Shown here: positions 12,771 through 23,341 of the stretch, piece after piece
Numbering within the stretch: position 1 is the first letter of the stretch
Layout of the letters: every line of letters starts with the position of its first letter
DNA from: Corynebacterium liangguodongii
Lineage (GTDB): Bacteria > Actinomycetota > Actinomycetes > Mycobacteriales > Mycobacteriaceae
Direction of reading: 5' to 3'
DNA length: 64,000 nt
Assembly: GCF_003070865.1 (NCBI RefSeq)
Contig: NZ_CP026948.1
Span: forward strand, 1-64,000
Position numbers and translations under genes: made by a program
The notes under the pieces: generated by a model
Seen by the model: only the letters and a program-made list of their open reading frames with translations
What the model was told of the DNA's origin: nothing
The model's database searches: none

Positions 12771-12776
12771 TACACT
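12771..12776 (+). promoter_or_regulatory. -10 box of a probable leaderless promoter
   Basis: TACACT ends seven bases before ATG 12783, the spacing expected when transcription starts at the start codon. No ribosome binding site is present, which supports a leaderless mRNA for the hydrolase gene. Confidence 0.5.
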
Positions 12777-12782
12777 TTTGTC

Positions 12783-13646
12783 ATGGCAACCACCGAAGTC
12801 GAGATCTCCCTGCCCGATGGGTCCACCAGTACTGTCCTGCTCTACCCCGCCCAGCAGCAGGAGCACCCGTTAGTGGTGATCTGGCCCGGGTTCGGGATGG
12901 GCGCGCACTATTACCGGCCTATTGCTCAGTGGTTGGCGGACCGCGGTTATCCCACCGCGATTGGGGAGCTTCGCGGGCAGGGCTCGAGTACGGCCGTTGC
13001 CACGCGGGCGCACACCTGGAGTTACCACACCATGGCCAGTGAGGACTACCCTTTGACCATCTCGGCGGCGAAGGAAGCCTTCGGCCTGGGTCGGGATTAC
13101 CCGGTGGTCCTGCTTTCGCACTCGATGGGTGGGCAAATTGGCACGCTATTTCTCTCCAGCCCTGCCGCCCGGGCCCTCAACGTGCGCGGCCTGATGGGCG
13201 TGGGCGCCGGCAGCCCTTATTGGAAGGCGTTCGACGGCAAGACGCGGCGCACGCTGCGAGTGGGGGCGACCCTGATGGACGCGGTGTCGCGGGTGATGGG
13301 CTATTGGCCCGCGGGCCCTCTCGATATTGCCAATTACGGGCGCCAGGCGCGGGCGCACGTCGCCGAGTGGGCGAGGCTTTCGCGCACCAACTCGGTGGCC
13401 CACATCGCGGGGGAAGATTACGTGGAGGCCCTGCTGAGGGTGACGGTGCCGGTGCTCTATACCCGCTTTAACAATGACGACGATTGCACGCTCGCCTCGG
13501 CGGATGCGCTGGCGATGCACGTTCCTTCTGCGCACCCTAGGGTCGAGCAGCTCGAGGGCGGGCTCGGGCACAACCGGTGGGCGCGGGAGCCGGAGGTCGT
13601 GGGCCGCCGGCTGATCCGGTTTGTGGAAGAAGAGCTCGGCGCCTAA
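12783..13646 (+). CDS. Alpha/beta hydrolase
   Basis: This 287-residue cytoplasmic protein has the alpha/beta hydrolase layout: oxyanion-loop region WPGFGMGAHYYRP, the nucleophile elbow SHSMGG (Ser about residue 113), an acidic residue in the NNDDDCTLASADAL segment and a late His in GLGHNRW. No signal peptide is visible. It begins 40 bases after the sulfur operon but appears to have its own leaderless promoter, so it need not belong to that pathway. Its stop overlaps the stop of the convergent DUF6918 gene by four bases. The substrate cannot be told from sequence; esterase or lysophospholipase activity is the usual family range. Confidence 0.85.
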   Translation: MATTEVEISLPDGSTSTVLLYPAQQQEHPLVVIWPGFGMGAHYYRPIAQWLADRGYPTAIGELRGQGSSTAVATRAHTWSYHTMASEDYPLTISAAKEAFGLGRDYPVVLLSHSMGGQIGTLFLSSPAARALNVRGLMGVGAGSPYWKAFDGKTRRTLRVGATLMDAVSRVMGYWPAGPLDIANYGRQARAHVAEWARLSRTNSVAHIAGEDYVEALLRVTVPVLYTRFNNDDDCTLASADALAMHVPSAHPRVEQLEGGLGHNRWAREPEVVGRRLIRFVEEELGA

Positions 13647-14080
13647 ATCGCGTGGCGCTCGAGGATGTCCCCGAGCTCGGGGAGGACCGGCGCGAGGATT
13701 TTCTCGGCTTTGCCGCGCAGGCTGGAGTACACCCCGCGCGCGGGTCCGGGTGCGCGCTCGGCGAACTTGTCGCCTAGGGCGAGGACGCTAGAGACGACCT
13801 CGCTCTGGCGGGAGGCAAGGTAGTTGCCGAAACCTGCGGAGTTCTGGGGGTCGTAGTCGTTCCAATAGGGGCTCAGCGTTTTCACGATCTCGGGCAGAGC
13901 GCTGTCGATTCCCTTGGACACTGCCTCCGGGTTGGCCTTGGTGGCGGCCCCGAGGGCGGACTTCAGCGCCATTCCGGTGAGCCCGGACTGGGATTCGATG
14001 GTGCGGCGGGCGAGGTCGGTGAGGTCGTTGACGGCGAGGGGGCGTACGGTCTCGCCCAGCAGGGTGGAAAGTTCGCTCAT
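13643..14080 (-). CDS. DUF6918 family protein
   Basis: This 145-residue protein resembles the uncharacterised actinobacterial DUF6918 family. The sequence is mostly helical with the recognisable opening MSELSTLLGETVRPLAVNDL and a segment SGLTGMALKSALGAATKANP. No signal peptide or membrane span is visible and the function is unknown. ATG 14080 is preferred because homologues start MS(D/E)LS; ATG 14092 four codons upstream is also possible. It is convergent with the hydrolase gene (four-base overlap) and about 20 bases downstream of the HNH endonuclease stop, with which it shares a strand. Confidence 0.7.
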   Translation of the reverse strand: MSELSTLLGETVRPLAVNDLTDLARRTIESQSGLTGMALKSALGAATKANPEAVSKGIDSALPEIVKTLSPYWNDYDPQNSAGFGNYLASRQSEVVSSVLALGDKFAERAPGPARGVYSSLRGKAEKILAPVLPELGDILERHAI

Positions 14081-14100
14081 TGCCCCGAGCATACAGGCGC

Positions 14101-15561
14101 CTAGGGAGGGAAGAGGACGGCTTGGGTCGGCCCGCGGCGCCTATTGCGCTTGGCCCGCCGCCTGATCTTGGCGCCGGCGGAGGTGTGGTAGCCGTGGGTT
14201 TCGTTCGTGCGCGGCGGCGACCCGTCGGCGGGGTGGTGCTCGACGCGCCCGGTGTCTGGGTTGATGTCAACAAAGCCCTTGTTGCCGGCCCCGTCGCGGG
14301 CGTCGTTGTTGCAGCGGTGGTGCTGCCTGCACAGCCCGACGAGGTTGTCGATGTCGGTGCGGCCCCCGTCTTTCCACGCGAGCACGTGGTGCGCCTCGAG
14401 CTCCATTGCGGCCTTGTCGCACCCGGCCCACGCGCAGACGCCTTGGGCGGCGAGCAGCGCGAGCTTTTGGTGCACGCTGGCGAGCCGGGTCGCTCCGAGT
14501 GAGAGCGGAAGCCCGGTCACGTCGTCGAGTTGGAGGATGAAGTCGGTCTTGCCGAGGCCGAGGCGGAGGATGTCGAGGGCGCTGAGGTCCGTTCCCGTGT
14601 TGGTGGGGAAGGCCTCCCCTGCCTCGGACCCGAGCAGGTCCTCGAGGGTGAGCGATAACACGATCGAGCACACGCCGTGGGAGCGCTTGGCTTTCTCCGC
14701 GTCATAGGCCCGGGCGATGGCCATGAGCTGGTCGAATCCGCGCTGGGCGCGGGTGCGGGTGTCGGCCGAAGGATCAACCCCGGTGTTCGTGCCGGGGGCG
14801 TAGCCAGGCTGGATGAGCGCCTTGAACAGGGAGAGCTCGGCCTTCGGGCCGGTCACCACCATGCGGGCCAGGCCGTCGGAGTCAGGGTGGCCGAAGGTGA
14901 CGCCGCGCTTTTTCCAGGCGGCGAGGGGGTCTTTCTTGTCGTCGTAGTCGCGTCCGGCCCGGTTGGCCCGGGCCACCTGGTCACGCAGCCAGGCGCGCAG
15001 GTCTTCGGGGGTGCGTGATGTGGCCTCCTTGAGCGCGAGGCTGTGCAGCGCGTCGAACCCGGGGTTGGAGTGTTCGTTGAGGTCGCGCAGGCATTGCGCG
15101 ATGATCTTTTGTTTCTCGGCGTTCACGCGGGCGGCTTCCTTCCGGGCCTCGGCGCGGGCCTTGCGGGCTTCCGCTTTGCGACGCTCCTCCTCCTGCTCCC
15201 GCCGCGCCTGCGCCTCCGGATCCTCCGCCGGCTCGTCGGGTTGTGGCGGCACCTCGGGCTCGCCGAAGAGGCGTTTGCCGCGCATAATGCGATCCATCGC
15301 CTCGGCGCGGGAGAACCCGAGGACGTCGACGAAGTATTGGATCGCGTGGTGTGCCCCGACCACGGAGCCTGCCCCGTCGCGCTCGGCGAGGTAGGCGAAG
15401 GAGGCGTCGATGAACCCGAACTTCTCTAGCGCGGCGTAGAGCCGTTCCATCTCGCCGCGCACTGCGTGGAACGTCAGCGACTCCGGGGTGGAGAAGGCCT
15501 CCGACAGCGCGTGGGTGGCGTTGGCGATGTCATCGACAAGGTGGGCTAGTTGGGTGGTCAT
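14101..15561 (-). CDS. DUF222/HNH endonuclease domain protein
   Basis: This 486-residue protein has the architecture of the large actinobacterial family with an N-terminal DUF222-like helical region and a C-terminal HNH nuclease motif. The HNH part begins CAWAGCDKAAMELEAHHVLAW and continues DIDNLVGLCRQHH, giving the paired Cys residues, the HH of the nuclease and a closing Cys and His. Residues about 125-170 are a strongly charged Glu/Arg/Ala coiled coil. ATG 15561 is chosen over GTG 15567 because AAAGGAGG lies six bases upstream of it. The family is often multicopy; its role (mobile-element-related or DNA repair) is unknown. Confidence 0.85.
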   Translation of the reverse strand: MTTQLAHLVDDIANATHALSEAFSTPESLTFHAVRGEMERLYAALEKFGFIDASFAYLAERDGAGSVVGAHHAIQYFVDVLGFSRAEAMDRIMRGKRLFGEPEVPPQPDEPAEDPEAQARREQEEERRKAEARKARAEARKEAARVNAEKQKIIAQCLRDLNEHSNPGFDALHSLALKEATSRTPEDLRAWLRDQVARANRAGRDYDDKKDPLAAWKKRGVTFGHPDSDGLARMVVTGPKAELSLFKALIQPGYAPGTNTGVDPSADTRTRAQRGFDQLMAIARAYDAEKAKRSHGVCSIVLSLTLEDLLGSEAGEAFPTNTGTDLSALDILRLGLGKTDFILQLDDVTGLPLSLGATRLASVHQKLALLAAQGVCAWAGCDKAAMELEAHHVLAWKDGGRTDIDNLVGLCRQHHRCNNDARDGAGNKGFVDINPDTGRVEHHPADGSPPRTNETHGYHTSAGAKIRRRAKRNRRRGPTQAVLFPP

Positions 15562-15654
15562 GGGCACCTCCTTTCCTGGTGTGATGCATACACACTAGAA
15601 CGCCCATGCGACACGCCCGAACACCAATTCGAACACATATTCGCCAAACGAAAA

Positions 15655-15673
15655 CCCCGCCCGGGGGGCGGGG
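15655..15673 (-). terminator. Terminator after the toxin-antitoxin pair
   Basis: CCCCGCC at 15655-15661 pairs with GGCGGGG at 15667-15673, and on the minus strand the hairpin is followed by TTTTCGTTT. It stands about 100 bases after the toxin stop and just upstream of the HNH gene. Confidence 0.75.
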
Positions 15674-15768
15674 TCGGTGGTTGCAGCTCTTCCGCCACAG
15701 CAACCTCACATATCAGAAGCAACTGCAGCCACAACAGCAACAAAAATAACACGCGCAACAACGGCGCG

Positions 15769-16032
15769 CTACTCCACCCACTCCACGTACACCCGCCGCG
15801 CCACCTCGCCGAACGCGCGGTTGCCCCCGTTGAGCGGCTCCAGCGCCACAATCGCCTCCGCCAGGGCCTCGCCGGCTGCCGTGGCGGAATCGAACACCGG
15901 CACCCCATGCACCCGTGCCCCGGGCACAGCGGCCGCTGCGCACAACGCGGAAAAGGACCGCACGCGCGCGCCCCTGGGCGCGCAGAACTCGTCCGCGATC
16001 GCGAGGAGCTGCTCCGGGCTAAGCGCCCTCAT
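15769..16032 (-). CDS. Doc-like toxin with degenerate Fic motif
   Basis: This 87-residue product begins MRALSPEQLLAIADEF, like Doc (death-on-curing) toxins, and ends soon after the position of the Fic active-site motif. Where Doc proteins have HxFxDGNKR, this protein reads EPLNGGNRA: the His is Glu, the Asp is Gly and the second basic residue is Ala. Family members kinase EF-Tu through that motif, so ordinary catalysis looks unlikely. The protein is also shorter than P1 Doc (126 residues). Its ATG overlaps the end of the antitoxin gene by 14 bases, the classic coupled arrangement. It may be an eroded toxin, or a divergent mini-Doc subfamily. No frameshifted C-terminal remainder is seen downstream. 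Confidence 0.6.
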   Translation of the reverse strand: MRALSPEQLLAIADEFCAPRGARVRSFSALCAAAAVPGARVHGVPVFDSATAAGEALAEAIVALEPLNGGNRAFGEVARRVYVEWVE

Positions 16033-16243
16033 TGCCCCGCGCCTGCCTGATCCGGGCCTCGGTGGCGGCATACGCGCTCACGTGCTTGCGGGCCAGGGCG
16101 GTGATTGCGGCGTCGTCAAGCAGGCGCGATGCCGCGGTGACCACAGCGCGCCGCGCCGCCTCCTGCTTCGAGCAGCCCCACGCGGAGGCGAGCAGCACGA
16201 GCGCGTGGTCCTCGTCAGCGGTCAACCGCAGCGTCATAGCCAT
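16019..16243 (-). CDS. CopG/ribbon-helix-helix antitoxin
   Basis: This 74-residue protein starts with a beta strand MTLRLTADEDHALVLLA and two helices, the pattern of ribbon-helix-helix antitoxins that dimerise to bind DNA and mask a toxin with the C-terminal tail (here KHVSAYAATEARIRQARG). The frame is open upstream, but ATG 16243 or 16237 is favoured because the strand-forming segment follows directly. It is first in a two-gene operon with the Doc-like gene, with overlapping frames. The region in front carries two near repeats of GGTATxxC, possibly an autoregulatory operator. gyrA begins on the opposite strand about 80 bases away. Confidence 0.65.
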   Translation of the reverse strand: MAMTLRLTADEDHALVLLASAWGCSKQEAARRAVVTAASRLLDDAAITALARKHVSAYAATEARIRQARGNEGA

Positions 16244-16325
16244 ACCAAAGTGATACCGCATGCCCCCGCAACAACGCCACAGCGGCGGGTAGGATCCCAT
16301 GAGTAACCGAAAAGAAAGGCACCCC

Positions 16326-18965
<2,640 letters not shown>

Positions 18966-18968
18966 ACC

Positions 18969-19307
18969 ATGGCCGCGCGTAAAGTGACCATCACCCACGT
19001 CCACCCGGGATCGGCGTTCCGGGTGGCCACCCTCGTCGCCCTCGCCGGGTTCGCCGCCTGGATGATCGGCGCCTCCCTGGTCTATTTCTTCCTCGCCCAG
19101 GCCGGCGTGGTCGAGTCGATCAACTCGCTGCTTGCTGGGGTGGGCGGTGAAACGGTCGTCGATACGCCGCTCGTGCTCTCTGCGGCCGCGCTCATCGGGC
19201 TCGTTGGCGTCGTGTTTGTTGCCGTCATGGCGCCGCTGACCGCGGTGATGTACAACGCGATCGCGGGCCTGACGGGAGGGCTGACTGTCACGATGGTCAA
19301 CAGGTAG
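18969..19307 (+). CDS. DUF3566 membrane protein
   Basis: This 112-residue protein belongs to DUF3566, membrane proteins encoded directly after gyrA throughout Actinobacteria. It has two hydrophobic segments (about residues 20-45 and 68-95) separated by a short polar loop with SINSLLAGVGGE. The ATG is three bases after the gyrA stop, with GAGGAG as ribosome binding site inside the gyrA end, so the pair is surely co-transcribed. The molecular role is unknown. The conserved link with gyrA, in place of the cell-wall genes near mycobacterial gyrA, only suggests an envelope function. Confidence 0.88.
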   Translation: MAARKVTITHVHPGSAFRVATLVALAGFAAWMIGASLVYFFLAQAGVVESINSLLAGVGGETVVDTPLVLSAAALIGLVGVVFVAVMAPLTAVMYNAIAGLTGGLTVTMVNR

Positions 19308-19351
19308 GCGGTCGCGGCGCGGCCGGATTAGCTGCGCCCTGACCTGCCGAT

Positions 19352-19381
19352 TTGTTGTTTCCGGAGCTCCCTGGGTAATGT
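19352..19381 (+). promoter_or_regulatory. Promoter of the tRNA-Ile/tRNA-Ala pair
   Basis: TTGTTG at 19352-19357 and TAATGT at 19376-19381 are 18 bases apart and lie 16 bases before tRNA-Ile. No better sigma-70-type pair is seen in the 90-base gap after the DUF3566 gene. Confidence 0.5.
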
Positions 19382-19396
19382 TCTATCTCGTTCCAA

Positions 19397-19473
19397 GGGC
19401 CTATAGCTCAGTCGGTTAGAGCGCATCGCTGATAACGATGAGGTCGCAAGTTCGATTCTTGCTAGGCCCACCA
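19397..19473 (+). tRNA. tRNA-Ile (GAT)
   Basis: The sequence folds as a standard cloverleaf with acceptor GGGCCTA/TAGGCCC, a D-arm TAGCTCAGTCGGTTAGAGC, anticodon loop around GAT (CTGATAA) and a T-arm GTTCGATTC. The 3' CCA is encoded (19471-19473). tRNA-Ala follows eight bases later, the usual pair behind gyrA in these bacteria. Confidence 0.97.
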
Positions 19474-19481
19474 GGGACCTT

Positions 19482-19554
19482 GGGGCATTAGCTCAGTTGG
19501 TAGAGCACCTGCTTTGCAAGCAGGATGTCAGGAGTTCGATTCTCCTATGCTCCA
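19482..19554 (+). tRNA. tRNA-Ala (TGC)
   Basis: Acceptor GGGGCAT/ATGCTCC, discriminator A at 19554, anticodon loop TTTGCAA with TGC and T-loop GTTCGATTC give a complete alanine tRNA without encoded CCA. Its first 25 bases and 3' end are repeated in the tRNA-Ala(CGC) gene at 26521, and the type I restriction genes lie between the two. Confidence 0.97.
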
Positions 19555-19568
19555 CTGCTCACGCAGAA

Positions 19569-19610
19569 GCACACCCCCGGCACTCGTAGGAGTGCCGGGG
19601 GTGTGCTGTT
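19569..19610 (+). terminator. Strong hairpin terminator after tRNA pair
   Basis: A perfect 17-bp stem (19569-19585 with 19590-19606) with a GTAG loop, then TGTTTCG, ends the tRNA transcript. It also isolates the tRNAs from the restriction genes that start 100 bases on. Confidence 0.85.
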
Positions 19611-19713
19611 TCGAGGTCGGTGTCGCAATCATTGGTGTCGGGGGTCGTCAGTACGCTATGTGAAGACCGTATACAAAACCGAAAAATGCGCCCCCGTGCG
19701 GGAGAAGAACGAC

Positions 19714-21273
19714 ATGTCACCGACCACAAAAGAAGCTCAGCGCACCGAGCTGCATAAGACGATCTGGCGTATCGCCAATGACCTGCGCGGCAGCGTCGAC
19801 GGGTGGGACTTCAAGGCCTATGTGCTCGGGATGCTTTTCTACCGGTTCATCTCGGAAAACCTCACCGCCTACATCAACGAAGGTGAGCGCAATTCGGGGA
19901 TCGAGGGCTTTGACTACACAAAGATGTCTGACGCTGACGCGGAGCTCGGCCGCGACGTGACCGTGCGCGAGAAGGGCTTCTACATCCTTCCTTCTGAGCT
20001 GTTTCAGAACGTTCGCGAACGGGCGCCGCGCGACCCAGACCTCAACGAGACCCTCGAGCGAGTATTCAAGAACATTGAGGGCTCGGCGAACGGCACGGAA
20101 AGCGAAGACGATCTGAAAGGTCTGTTCGACGATCTCGATGTCAACAGCTCTAGGCTAGGGCCGACGGTGGCTAAGCGCAACGAGAAGCTGGTGAAGCTTC
20201 TCGACGCCATCGGGGACCTCCCGCTGGGGAACTTCGAGGACAACACGATCGACCTTTTCGGCGACGCCTACGAGTACCTCATGCAGATGTACGCGTCCCA
20301 GGCCGGAAAGTCCGGCGGCGAGTACTACACGCCGCAAGAAGTCTCCGAGGTCCTTGCGCGGATCACGGTTGTCGGCAAAAAGCGGGTCAATAGGGTCTAT
20401 GACCCAGCGGTCGGATCGGGCTCCCTGCTGTTGAAGTTCGCGAAAGTCCTTGGGCGCGACAACGTCGGCGGATTCTACGGCCAGGAGATTAACCTGACCA
20501 CGTACAACCTCGCCCGCATCAACATGTTCCTGCACGACGTGAATTACGAGAAGTTCGACATCGCGCATGGGGACACGCTGACGGACCCGCAGCACTGGGA
20601 CAATGAGCCGTTCGAGGCAATCGTGTCCAACCCGCCGTACTCGATTAAGTGGGAGGGGGACGCGAACCCGCTGCTGATTAATGATGAACGCTTCGCCCCC
20701 GCCGGGGTGCTCGCCCCGAAATCGAAGGCCGACTTAGCCTTCACCATGCACATCCTGTCGTGGCTGGCGGTCAACGGCACTGCGGCGATCGTCGAGTTCC
20801 CGGGTGTGCTCTATCGCGGTGGCGCGGAGCGCAAGATCCGCCAGTACCTCATCGACAACAACTACGTCGATGCGGTGATTCAGCTGCCTCCGGACCTGTT
20901 CTTCGGCACCACCATCGCCACCTGCATCATCGTGTTGAAGAAGTCGAAGAAGGACAACGCGGTGCTGTTTATTGATGCATCTGCTGAGTTCAGCCGAGTG
21001 GGCAACAAGAATAAGTTGCTGCCGGCGAACCAGGAGCACATCCTGGAGCGTTTCACTGCCCGCGAGGACGTCGATTATGTAGCCAAGCTCGTGCCGAACG
21101 AGGAAATCGCGGACAACGACTACAACATCACCGTGTCTTCCTACGTCGAGCACGAAGACACCCGCGAGGTTATTGACATTACGGAGCTCAACGCGGAGAT
21201 TGCCGGCATTGTGGCCCGGCAGGCGGAGCTGCGCACCTCCATCGACGCCATCGTCGCAGACCTGGAAGCGTAA
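19714..21273 (+). CDS. hsdM: Type I restriction-modification DNA methyltransferase (M subunit)
   Basis: HsdM is the adenine N6-methyltransferase subunit of a type I system; with HsdS it methylates and with HsdR it cleaves. The 519-residue product has an N-terminal HsdM_N helical domain (about 1-155, with WDFKAYVLGMLFYRF), the SAM-binding motif DPAVGSGSLLLKF and the catalytic NPPY motif at residues 306-309. ATG 19714 is chosen because GGGAGAAG precedes it and the typical helical start follows; the frame is open 63 codons upstream through a tRNA, which cannot be coding. The gene begins an operon with a broken rhuM-like gene, hsdS and hsdR. Codon use is less GC-biased than in neighbouring core genes, which fits horizontal gain. 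Confidence 0.96.
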   Translation: MSPTTKEAQRTELHKTIWRIANDLRGSVDGWDFKAYVLGMLFYRFISENLTAYINEGERNSGIEGFDYTKMSDADAELGRDVTVREKGFYILPSELFQNVRERAPRDPDLNETLERVFKNIEGSANGTESEDDLKGLFDDLDVNSSRLGPTVAKRNEKLVKLLDAIGDLPLGNFEDNTIDLFGDAYEYLMQMYASQAGKSGGEYYTPQEVSEVLARITVVGKKRVNRVYDPAVGSGSLLLKFAKVLGRDNVGGFYGQEINLTTYNLARINMFLHDVNYEKFDIAHGDTLTDPQHWDNEPFEAIVSNPPYSIKWEGDANPLLINDERFAPAGVLAPKSKADLAFTMHILSWLAVNGTAAIVEFPGVLYRGGAERKIRQYLIDNNYVDAVIQLPPDLFFGTTIATCIIVLKKSKKDNAVLFIDASAEFSRVGNKNKLLPANQEHILERFTAREDVDYVAKLVPNEEIADNDYNITVSSYVEHEDTREVIDITELNAEIAGIVARQAELRTSIDAIVADLEA

Positions 21274-21278
21274 ACCGC

Positions 21279-22121
21279 ATGACGGATGGACGTAACGGGG
21301 AGGTGACCCTCTACCGGCGCGACGATGGCTCACCGGCGATCGAGGTCCGCTTCGACGCCGAAACGGTCTGGCTGAACCAGCAGCAGATCGCGGAGCTGTT
21401 TGAGACCTCCCGGACCAACATCGTCGAGCACATCAAGCACGTCTACGAAGAAGGCGAGCTCGATAAGGCGGCAACCTGTCGGAAATTCCGACAGGTTCGC
21501 ACCGAGCGCTCCTGCACGGTTACCCGCGAGATCCCGTTTCATAACCTCGACGCGATCATCTCCGTCGGCTACCGCGTTAACAGCAAGATGGCCACGCAGT
21601 TCTGCCTGTGGGCGACACAGCGGCTCCGTGAGTACCTCGCGCAGGGCTACGCGATCAACGAGAGGCGGTTGGAGCAGCTTGGTAGCACCGTGCAGATCCT
21701 GTCACGCTCGAGCGACAAGCCCATCACCGGGGTTACTGATGTGCTGGCAAGCTACCTACCCGGCCTCGCGCTGCTGCGAGTCTACGACGAGGGGCAGCAT
21801 CGACACCGCTCCAAGGCCGGTGCCGGGCTGTACGGTGACTATCGACGAGGCCCGGTCGGTTATCGCACAGGGGGAAGCGAAATTCCCCAACGGCATTTTG
21901 TTTGGCGCAGAGCATGCCGGCGCCCTCGCCGGCATCATCGGTGCGAACTACCAGTCATTCGGTGGCCAGGACCTCTATCCGACGGTCGAGGAGAAGGCAG
22001 TCCTTGCATTACCAACAACGACCGGGCGGCAATAACGCTCATGGAGGAAATGAGCGATCCAAAGGAGAAAGACTTGATCATTTCCTTGCTTGTTCGTATG
22101 ATCACGGAGGGTGAAGCATGA
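21279..22121 (+). pseudogene. Broken RhuM-Fic family gene within the hsd operon
   Basis: Residues 1-170 match the RhuM family (VWLNQQQIAELFETSRTNI, VGYRVNSKMATQFCLWATQRL), and the remainder belongs to a Fic/Doc-type domain as in RhuM-Fic fusions. The frame is broken: one extra G in the run at 21791-21794 moves the sequence (GSIDTA, then TVTIDEARSVIAQGEAKFP, then LFGAEHAGALAGIIG) into the next frame. Near 22005 the original frame returns with ITNNDRAAITLMEEMSDPKEK, but the expected segment with the Fic motif HPFxDGNKR, roughly 50 residues, is missing. So there is one frameshift and one internal deletion. The open frame that survives is a scrambled protein. Its ATGA overlap with hsdS at 22118 may still keep translational coupling in the operon. 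A RhuM-Fic gene beside hsd genes is common; its job there is unproved. Confidence 0.85.
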
Positions 22122-23341
22122 GTCGTATTGATGAACTGATCGCGGAGCACTGCCCGGATGGGGTGGAGTACCGTGCTTTAGGCGAAGTCGGTGAATTCAT
22201 TCGGGGAAGTGGTCTTCAAAAGAAAGACCTACTCGAAGAGGGCGTCCCAGCTATTCATTACGGTCAGATTCACACTCACTACGGGGTCTGGACAACCGTG
22301 ACTCAATCCTTCACCTCAACTGAGACTGCTGTTAAGCTCCGGCATGCTCGTCCGGGTGACCTTCTCATTGCTACGACAAGCGAAGATGACGAAGCAGTTG
22401 CCAAAGCCACGGCTTGGCTTGGTAAATCTGATGTTGTATTGAGTGGTGACGCCTACATCTACCGCCATGAGCTTGATCCTCGATATGTCTCCTACTTTTT
22501 CCAGGCGAAGAAGTTCCAAGAGCAGAAGCGTCGTTATATCTCGGGTACCAAAGTGCGACGCATTTCTGGTGCATCGCTGGCAAAGATTCGAATCCCAGTC
22601 CCCCCTCTCGAAATCCAGCAGGAGATCGTGTTAATATTAAATAAGTTCACCAGGCTGGAGGCGGAGCTGGAGGCGGAGCTGGAGGCGCGGCGGCGCCAGT
22701 ATGAGTACTATCGCGCGCACGCATTTGATTTCTCGGGGCGCGGTGATGTTCGCTGGTCGACGCTCGGGACCGTATCGGCTCGTGTTTCTACCGGAGCAAC
22801 TCCCAAAGCGGGTTCCTCGAAGTACTACGAAGATGGACGTATCCCGTGGCTTCGTACAGGCGAGGTTACGTTTGGAAGGATCTGGGATACGGAAGTGAAG
22901 ATCACCGAAGCCGCTGTTAAAGAGACTGGCGCCTCCTGGATCCCATCCGATTGTGTGATCGTTGCAATTTCAGGCGCCACTGCGGCTCGTTGCGCGATCA
23001 ATAAGATTCCACTTACAACTAACCAGCACTGCTGTAACCTCCAAATCGATGCTTCCCAGGCTGACTATCGGTATGTCTTCTACTGGATTGCATCAAACTA
23101 TGAGGCGCTAAAATCCCTGGGTCGTGGAGCACGGTCAGATTTGAACGTAAGAATTATTAAAGATTTTCCCGTTCCTCTACCGCCGATCGAGGTGCAGAAT
23201 CGAATTGCATCTTTTCTCGACAAGTTCGACGCCCTCGTCAACGATCTCAACAGCGGCCTTCCGGCCGAGATCGCGGCGCGGCGCAAGCAATACGAGTACT
23301 ACCGCGACCGTCTGCTTACCTTTAAGGAGTTTTCCGCATGA
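22118..23341 (+). CDS. hsdS: Type I restriction-modification specificity subunit (S)
   Basis: HsdS recognises the bipartite DNA target of the type I enzyme. The 407-residue product has two target-recognition domains, about residues 10-170 and 205-370, each followed by a conserved helical spacer (QYEYYR repeated at the ends of both halves). The central spacer holds a short tandem repeat LEAELEAELEA encoded by 12-bp units at 22655-22687. In EcoR124I-type systems the number of such units sets the distance between the two half-sites. The ATG overlaps the preceding pseudogene (ATGA) and the stop overlaps hsdR (ATGA). The recognition domains are AT-richer than the rest of the window, as expected for exchanged cassettes. 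The target sequence cannot be predicted. Confidence 0.95.
   Translation: MSRIDELIAEHCPDGVEYRALGEVGEFIRGSGLQKKDLLEEGVPAIHYGQIHTHYGVWTTVTQSFTSTETAVKLRHARPGDLLIATTSEDDEAVAKATAWLGKSDVVLSGDAYIYRHELDPRYVSYFFQAKKFQEQKRRYISGTKVRRISGASLAKIRIPVPPLEIQQEIVLILNKFTRLEAELEAELEARRRQYEYYRAHAFDFSGRGDVRWSTLGTVSARVSTGATPKAGSSKYYEDGRIPWLRTGEVTFGRIWDTEVKITEAAVKETGASWIPSDCVIVAISGATAARCAINKIPLTTNQHCCNLQIDASQADYRYVFYWIASNYEALKSLGRGARSDLNVRIIKDFPVPLPPIEVQNRIASFLDKFDALVNDLNSGLPAEIAARRKQYEYYRDRLLTFKEFSA
22655..22687 (+). repeat. 12-bp tandem repeat in the hsdS spacer
   Basis: The unit CTGGAGGCGGAG occurs at 22655-22666 and 22667-22678, followed by a partial copy CTGGAGGCG at 22679-22687. It encodes LEAE twice and lies exactly between the two recognition domains. 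Confidence 0.9.
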
